Assembly: GCA_944324235.1 (NCBI GenBank)
Contig: CALUVN010000013.1
Location: 1 to 44,010, forward strand
Direction of reading: 5' to 3'
From: Candidatus Gastranaerophilales bacterium
GTDB taxonomy: Bacteria; Cyanobacteriota; Vampirovibrionia; Gastranaerophilales; Gastranaerophilaceae
DNA: 44,010 bases
Shown piece after piece: positions 40,600-44,010 of the stretch. Positions within the stretch are counted from its first letter, which is position 1; every line of letters starts with the position of its first letter. The position numbers were made by a program, and so were the translations under genes. Below the pieces are notes generated by a model. That model saw only the letters and a list, made by a program, of their open reading frames with translations. It did no database searches and had not been told where the DNA came from.

Positions 40600-41754
40600 A
40601 TGAAGGGAAAAAAATTACTGATAACTCTTGCAGCATCAGCTGTTTTATTCGCAGGCTGCGGTCTGAAGTCAGGTGAAACAATCATAAAAGTTAACGATAC
40701 AAACATCACTCAGGCTCAATATGACAAAATGTTTGATAAACAAGTCGGCAACTCTATGATTTCCCAGCTCGGTATCAATGTTAAGGACGGTAAAAACACT
40801 TTCCTGTATAATCTCATTAAAGAACGTGTTGTTAATGAACTTATCGTAAAAGCTTTATTAGATCAGGAAATTGCAAAACGCGGCATCAAAGTTTCAAAAG
40901 ATGATGTTGACGATGCAATAAAAGAAATCGTTGATAAAGTAGGTTCAAAAGAACAATTAAATAATATTTTAAAGAAAAACGGAGTTTCATCAAGCCAGTT
41001 TAAAGCTGATTTAACCGAAGAAATTAAGATGAAAAAATTGGCTAAAGAACTCGGAAATTCAGATGTAACTGATGCGGAAGCTCAAAAATTCTATAACGAA
41101 AATATTGATAAATTTAAATATCCTGAAAGAGTCAGAGCTTCTCATATCCTGATTTCGGCAAACCCTGCTGAAATAGGCGAAATAATTAAATCAGACCCTA
41201 AAAATAAAGAACTTGCAAATGAAGATGTAGCAGCAAAAGTTACAGAAGAAATGAATGCTAAAAAAGCTAAAGCGGAAAAACTTTTAGCTGAAGCTAAAGC
41301 AGATACAACTCAGTTCGCAAAGTTAGCAAAAGAAAATTCTGATGATACAACAACTGCTGTTAAAGGCGGCGATTTAGGTTTCTTTGCAGCACAAGAAATG
41401 GTGCCTGAATTCTCTAAAGCAGCATTTGCTCTGAGACCAAATTCACTTTCAGGCATTGTGCAAACTCAATTCGGCTATCACATTATTTTTGTAACCGACA
41501 GAATGGCTGCAGGTCAAGAACCTTTTGAAAAAGTTAAAAACGAAATTAAAGGCTATCTGACTAACCAAAAACAATTACAACTTGTTGATAATCTTGTTGA
41601 ATCAATGAAGAAAACAGCAAAAATTGAATTTGTAAACAAAGAATATGACCCGTCATCTATTAGAAATGACATCCAAAAACAACTTAAAGAAGCAGCTCCA
41701 AATGGTGCAAATCCGGCATTTGCTCCGGAAGTAGCTCCGCAGCCAAACAAATAA
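40600..41754 (+). CDS. PpiC/SurA-type peptidyl-prolyl isomerase lipoprotein
   Basis: This 384-aa protein has a lipoprotein signal: KGKK, hydrophobic core, lipobox LFAGC with Cys20 as the lipidated residue. A SurA_N-like helical chaperone domain (about 25-165) is followed by a parvulin rotamase domain (about 175-310: ASHILISA, FAKLAKENSDD, GGDLGFFAAQEMVPEFSKAAF, QTQFGYHIIFV) with a long acidic/Lys-rich insertion after ASHILISA. The C-terminus is Pro/Ala-rich. It is expected to help fold exported or outer-membrane proteins, like SurA or PrsA. It follows mfd by 18 nt (GAAAGAGAG ribosome site) and is probably co-transcribed. Confidence 0.92.
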   Translation: MKGKKLLITLAASAVLFAGCGLKSGETIIKVNDTNITQAQYDKMFDKQVGNSMISQLGINVKDGKNTFLYNLIKERVVNELIVKALLDQEIAKRGIKVSKDDVDDAIKEIVDKVGSKEQLNNILKKNGVSSSQFKADLTEEIKMKKLAKELGNSDVTDAEAQKFYNENIDKFKYPERVRASHILISANPAEIGEIIKSDPKNKELANEDVAAKVTEEMNAKKAKAEKLLAEAKADTTQFAKLAKENSDDTTTAVKGGDLGFFAAQEMVPEFSKAAFALRPNSLSGIVQTQFGYHIIFVTDRMAAGQEPFEKVKNEIKGYLTNQKQLQLVDNLVESMKKTAKIEFVNKEYDPSSIRNDIQKQLKEAAPNGANPAFAPEVAPQPNK

Positions 41755-41780
41755 CAGAAGCAAATAAAAGTTAATAATTA

Positions 41781-41822
41781 AAAACAGGACAACTTTAAAA
41801 TTAAGTTTGTCCTGTTTTTTTT
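41781..41822. terminator. Bidirectional terminator between the PpiC gene and rnpB
   Basis: AAAACAGGACAA and TTGTCCTGTTTT form a strong stem with A/T-rich centre, followed by T8 on the plus strand and T runs on the minus strand. It ends both convergent transcripts. Confidence 0.85.
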
Positions 41823-41831
41823 GTAAAAAAA

Positions 41832-42168
41832 TAAAGCAGTTCATAAGCCGTGTTCTGTTTCTAAATAATCATCTGTCTGGTATTGAAATTACTTTCAATC
41901 TCAAGCGGTAAGTTTGAAGTGGGCGGACAGCCTTTATAGCCTTCAGGTTAACCTTGCATTCTACCGGGGGTTGCCTGGCCGATACTTCTCAGTAATCGCC
42001 GGTGAGCTCTTACCTCGCCGTTGCACCATTGCCTGAAAAATCAGGCTGTATATTTTCTGTGGTCCTATCCACCGACTCGCGTCGTCCGGAGTTTCTCCGG
42101 CGGTCTGTCCTTGAATGCACGGACTTTCCTCACCTGATAATTTCAGGCGCGATTATTCGGCTGCTTTA
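41832..42168 (-). ncRNA. rnpB: RNase P RNA (bacterial type A)
   Basis: The catalytic RNA that trims tRNA 5' ends. On the minus strand the hallmark GAGGAAAGTCCG lies about 40 nt from the 5' end. The closing P1 helix is visible: AAAGCAGCCG at the 5' end with CGGC...CTGCTTT at the 3' end. The universal 3'-side ACAGAACACGGCTTATG segment and central GGCAACCCCCGGTAGAATGC segment are present. Length about 337 nt. Ends were set from the P1 pairing and may be off by a few bases. An open frame on the opposite strand here is accidental. Confidence 0.95.
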
Positions 42169-42191
42169 TTTAATTTTCAAAATCTAAACGA

Positions 42192-42220
42192 ATACTAGCA
42201 TGGCTGTTCGGTTTTTGCAA
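42192..42220 (-). promoter_or_regulatory. rnpB: rnpB promoter
   Basis: On the minus strand TTGCAA (42215-42220), a 17-nt spacer and an extended -10 TG-C-TAGTAT (hexamer 42192-42197). The start site near 42185 gives a precursor with about 17 extra 5' nucleotides. Confidence 0.75.
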
Positions 42221-42225
42221 ATTAA

Positions 42226-42245
42226 ATGTAAAAAATTTTTTACAT
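42226..42245. repeat. Perfect 20-bp palindrome upstream of rnpB
   Basis: ATGTAAAAAATTTTTTACAT is self-complementary over all 20 bases and sits just upstream of the rnpB -35. The nonamer ATACTAGCA flanks it on both sides (42192-42200 and 42244-42252). The rest of the gap to the next gene at 42386 is A/T-rich with no gene seen. Confidence 0.8.
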
Positions 42246-42385
42246 ACTAGCAAAATAATTTATTTAGATGAGTTAATATATTATTCAATCGGGTATAGTT
42301 TAGTAAACACGATGTAAATATAATAATGACTAATACTTGATTGAAGGCGTGTAGAAGTAATTCTATACAAAATGAGGGTTAAGAT

Positions 42386-42763
42386 ATGGTCGATAACAGA
42401 TCAGCAGGATTTTTCGGAGTGGGAGGCGCGTTTAACTTCAAAAGCGGCGACATTTCGGGGACTGCAGCAAGAACTCAAGATGATAAAATGGGGCAAGGCG
42501 GAGAATACTTCGCACAGCCAAACGGTGAAGAAGAAACCGAACCTCGCGCAAATGAACAGTATATGGATAGAAGTGCTGTTTTGCGCGCAACCTTGAATTC
42601 GCTTGCAATGATGAATGTCGCAAATGTTATTAACGCCAAAAAGCAAGCAATTGCAAAAGACGAAGAAGAGCGTAAGAAGAAAAATAAACATCAGAATTAT
42701 CAAAAAGAAGAGTTTAAAGAAGATTTTCAACCTGAAGAAGATGTTGATAACGAATTGTATTAA
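42386..42763 (+). CDS. Small charged hypothetical protein with Gly/Phe N-terminus
   Basis: This 125-aa protein has GAGGG about 8 nt before the ATG. The N-terminus is Gly/Phe-rich (GFFGVGGAFNFKSGDISG, about 8-25), and the Phe-Asn-Phe-Lys-Ser part resembles the tag of other small proteins here. A predicted helix (SAVLRATLNSLAMMNVANVINAKKQA, about 63-88) is followed by a very Lys/Glu-rich tail, likely coiled or disordered. No signal peptide, membrane segment or cysteine. Not recognised. The arginase-family gene follows 60 nt later. Confidence 0.72.
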   Translation: MVDNRSAGFFGVGGAFNFKSGDISGTAARTQDDKMGQGGEYFAQPNGEEETEPRANEQYMDRSAVLRATLNSLAMMNVANVINAKKQAIAKDEEERKKKNKHQNYQKEEFKEDFQPEEDVDNELY

Positions 42764-42823
42764 TTTATCATGGGTCATGGTTTGACTTTTAGCTTATTTA
42801 CGTGTTTTGCGGAGTCAGAAAAT

Positions 42824-43696
42824 ATGAATAAATCGAAAACAATAAGGGTTATTTATCCTCAATGGCAGGGTGGTAATGTCGCACGTATCCTTCCCGAGTT
42901 AACGCCGGAGGACGCATCAAAAGGTTATATTCTTGGTGCGCATCTGTTGAATTTTCTTGCTCCTGAAACTGAAAATAAAATTATTACAATTCCGATTTCC
43001 GATGATATCAACAGGGTGGAAGAAAACGGTATAATAGGTTATAAAGAGATTTTTTCCCAGACCGTCGCGGCTTTAAAACTTATAAGGGATGCAAATCCCG
43101 AAAAAATTATAGTGTTGGGCGGAGAATGTTCGGTGAGTGTTGTTCCGTTTACTTATCTTGCTGAAAAATACGATAATGATATCGCAATGGTTTGGATTGA
43201 CGCGCATCCTGACATAACTCTTCCTGAGGATAAAACATACAACGGATACCATGCTATGGCTGTTACGGCAATTATGGGTAAAGGAGACAAGGGGATTATA
43301 TCAGTGCTGCCTGCTTTTATACCTGAGGATAGAATTTTATTTGTCGGGCTCAGAGACTGGGAGCGTCAGCAAATTAAAGACAGGCAAAAAGACTACGGGG
43401 TTAAACATCTGACACCACGTGATGTTTCCAAAGACAGTCATAAAATTCTGGACTGGCTGAAATCTACAGGCGCAAAGCATGTTGTTATTCATTTTGATAT
43501 GGATGTTTTAGACCCGAATGAAATTATTGCGGCAGTCGGAGTTGTTCCTGGCGGAATGAAAATAGATGAAGTCACAAGAGTGATTAATGATATTGCAAAA
43601 GAATATGATGTTGTCGGGCTTACTGTTGCTGAACCAATGCCACGCATTGCAATTAAATTAAAAAACATGTTAAACCAATTACCGTTGATAAAATAG
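42824..43696 (+). CDS. Arginase/agmatinase-family enzyme with altered metal motif
   Basis: This 290-aa protein starts at MNKSKT, placed by GGAG 10 nt upstream; an in-frame ATG 18 codons earlier has no ribosome site. Ureohydrolase motifs: WIDAHPDITLP (DAHxD, about 124-134) and HFDMDVLDP (DxDxxDP, about 222-230), which together supply most ligands for the two manganese ions. The first motif reads LGGECS (about 100) where arginases have GGDH, so the His ligand to one metal is replaced by Cys. Activity on arginine, agmatine or formiminoglutamate is therefore uncertain; it may be a different hydrolase. Cytoplasmic. Confidence 0.88.
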   Translation: MNKSKTIRVIYPQWQGGNVARILPELTPEDASKGYILGAHLLNFLAPETENKIITIPISDDINRVEENGIIGYKEIFSQTVAALKLIRDANPEKIIVLGGECSVSVVPFTYLAEKYDNDIAMVWIDAHPDITLPEDKTYNGYHAMAVTAIMGKGDKGIISVLPAFIPEDRILFVGLRDWERQQIKDRQKDYGVKHLTPRDVSKDSHKILDWLKSTGAKHVVIHFDMDVLDPNEIIAAVGVVPGGMKIDEVTRVINDIAKEYDVVGLTVAEPMPRIAIKLKNMLNQLPLIK

Positions 43697-43699
43697 TAA

Positions 43700-43841
43700 T
43701 TTTATGTGTTTTACAGGATTGTAATGAATGTAATAGATTTAATTTTTTAATTGTATGTTCCCGATAACGTCTCTGGAAAATTCCTTTTTCACGCTTATTT
43801 TTATATCCGCTTTTCAAATCGTCGGTTGGGCAGCCTACAAT
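43700..43841 (-). pseudogene. Remnant of a REP-associated tyrosine transposase (RAYT, Y1_Tnp)
   Basis: On the minus strand two pieces of a RAYT/IS200-like C-terminal region are readable. GYKNKREKGIFQRRYREHTI is encoded by 43808-43749, and YYIHYNPVKH by 43735-43706 in another frame. In RAYTs the QRRxxEHTI motif is followed about 11 residues later by DYIHYNPVKH; here only 13 nt separate them, so a deletion has caused a frameshift. A stop lies at 43844-43842, and no HxH motif or catalytic Tyr helix is left. Identification is by recall of these motifs. Confidence 0.8.
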
Positions 43842-43860
43842 TTAGTTTATATCCGACGAT
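43818..43860. repeat. Inverted repeat beside the RAYT remnant
   Basis: ATCGTCGG (43818-43825) and CCGACGAT (43853-43860) are exact inverse complements with a 27-nt loop. TTATATCCG occurs twice (43801-43809, 43847-43855). It may be a REP-like palindrome left with the decayed RAYT. From 43861 to the window end I see only A/T-rich DNA without a gene. Confidence 0.5.
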
Positions 43861-44010
43861 CCGGACGTTAAAATATAGGTACAACAATTGTAAAAGGACA
43901 CATGGTTTGATTATTTTGGGCAACATAAATTTGAATATTAAATAAATGAGCAAATTTGCAATTTTAAGAATATAAAGTTACTGTCATAAAAACAAATTAA
44001 AATATATAAG

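Noticed and set aside
42002-42187. 61-aa plus-strand open frame
   Set aside because: It is the complement of the RNase P RNA; the RNA structure fully explains the sequence.
42372-42596. 74-aa frame overlapping the 42386 gene
   Set aside because: It is out of frame with the well-placed GAGGG/ATG gene and has a poor start context.
43751-43945. 64-aa plus-strand open frame near the window end
   Set aside because: It lies antisense to the readable RAYT fragment, has no ribosome site, and its composition is not protein-like.

Overview
The window is AT-rich, Gram-negative chromosomal DNA. It most resembles a gut relative of the Cyanobacteria, Candidatus Gastranaerophilales (Melainabacteria/Vampirovibrionia). 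That placement is an inference. It rests on Kdo-synthesis genes, an MCE protein, very low GC, many small proteins opening with an Asn/Phe tag (NxNFxG-like), and the GGGtGRT/NifU-like pair. Most core genes are ordinary housekeeping genes; the interest is in the accessory genes between them.

Layout. 1-271: an exact 77-bp duplication that copies the upstream region and first 11 nt of tRNA-Leu(GAG), then the intact tRNA. 373-1437: two small tagged proteins, one with a kinase-like core. 1548-8058: a type IV pilin-like locus, with one divergent Cys-rich prepilin and a four-gene operon in which three large prepilins carry a glycine-rich, phage-tail-adhesin-like body. 8136-13700: uvrA, an exported protein, and rpsB-tsf on the minus strand with a structured leader. 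13702-19993: envelope and metabolism genes (MCE protein, GT-C glycosyltransferase, HESAH metalloprotease-like protein, STAS-like protein, kdsD-kdsC-queD-uppP). 19990-21540: a long TPR protein. 21764-27138: a tight three-gene operon of two related membrane proteins of unknown function plus a GlgE-like GH13 enzyme. 27236-31796: panD, yajQ, small unknowns, a Na+/H+ antiporter, mdaB. 31889-34608: an EamA permease, then the strongly promoted NifU-like/GGGtGRT pair. 34682-41754: a His/Cys-rich protein with a ribbon-helix-helix-like tail, murA with a coupled RWYD-repeat protein, a small XRE regulator, mfd, and a PpiC-type lipoprotein. 41832-43696: RNase P RNA (minus strand), a small unknown, and an arginase-family enzyme. 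43700-43841: a decayed REP-associated tyrosine transposase (RAYT).

Themes. The kds genes, uppP, murA, MCE protein and GT-C protein all serve the diderm envelope. The glycine-rich prepilins are the best candidate for an undescribed surface system, followed by the 21764-27138 operon. Several genes without a Shine-Dalgarno sequence have a -10 hexamer ending 6-7 nt before the ATG, which suggests leaderless transcription. No CRISPR array, intact insertion sequence or prophage was seen. Many starts have good AGGAG-type ribosome binding sites, and five were moved from the longest open frame to a better-supported codon.
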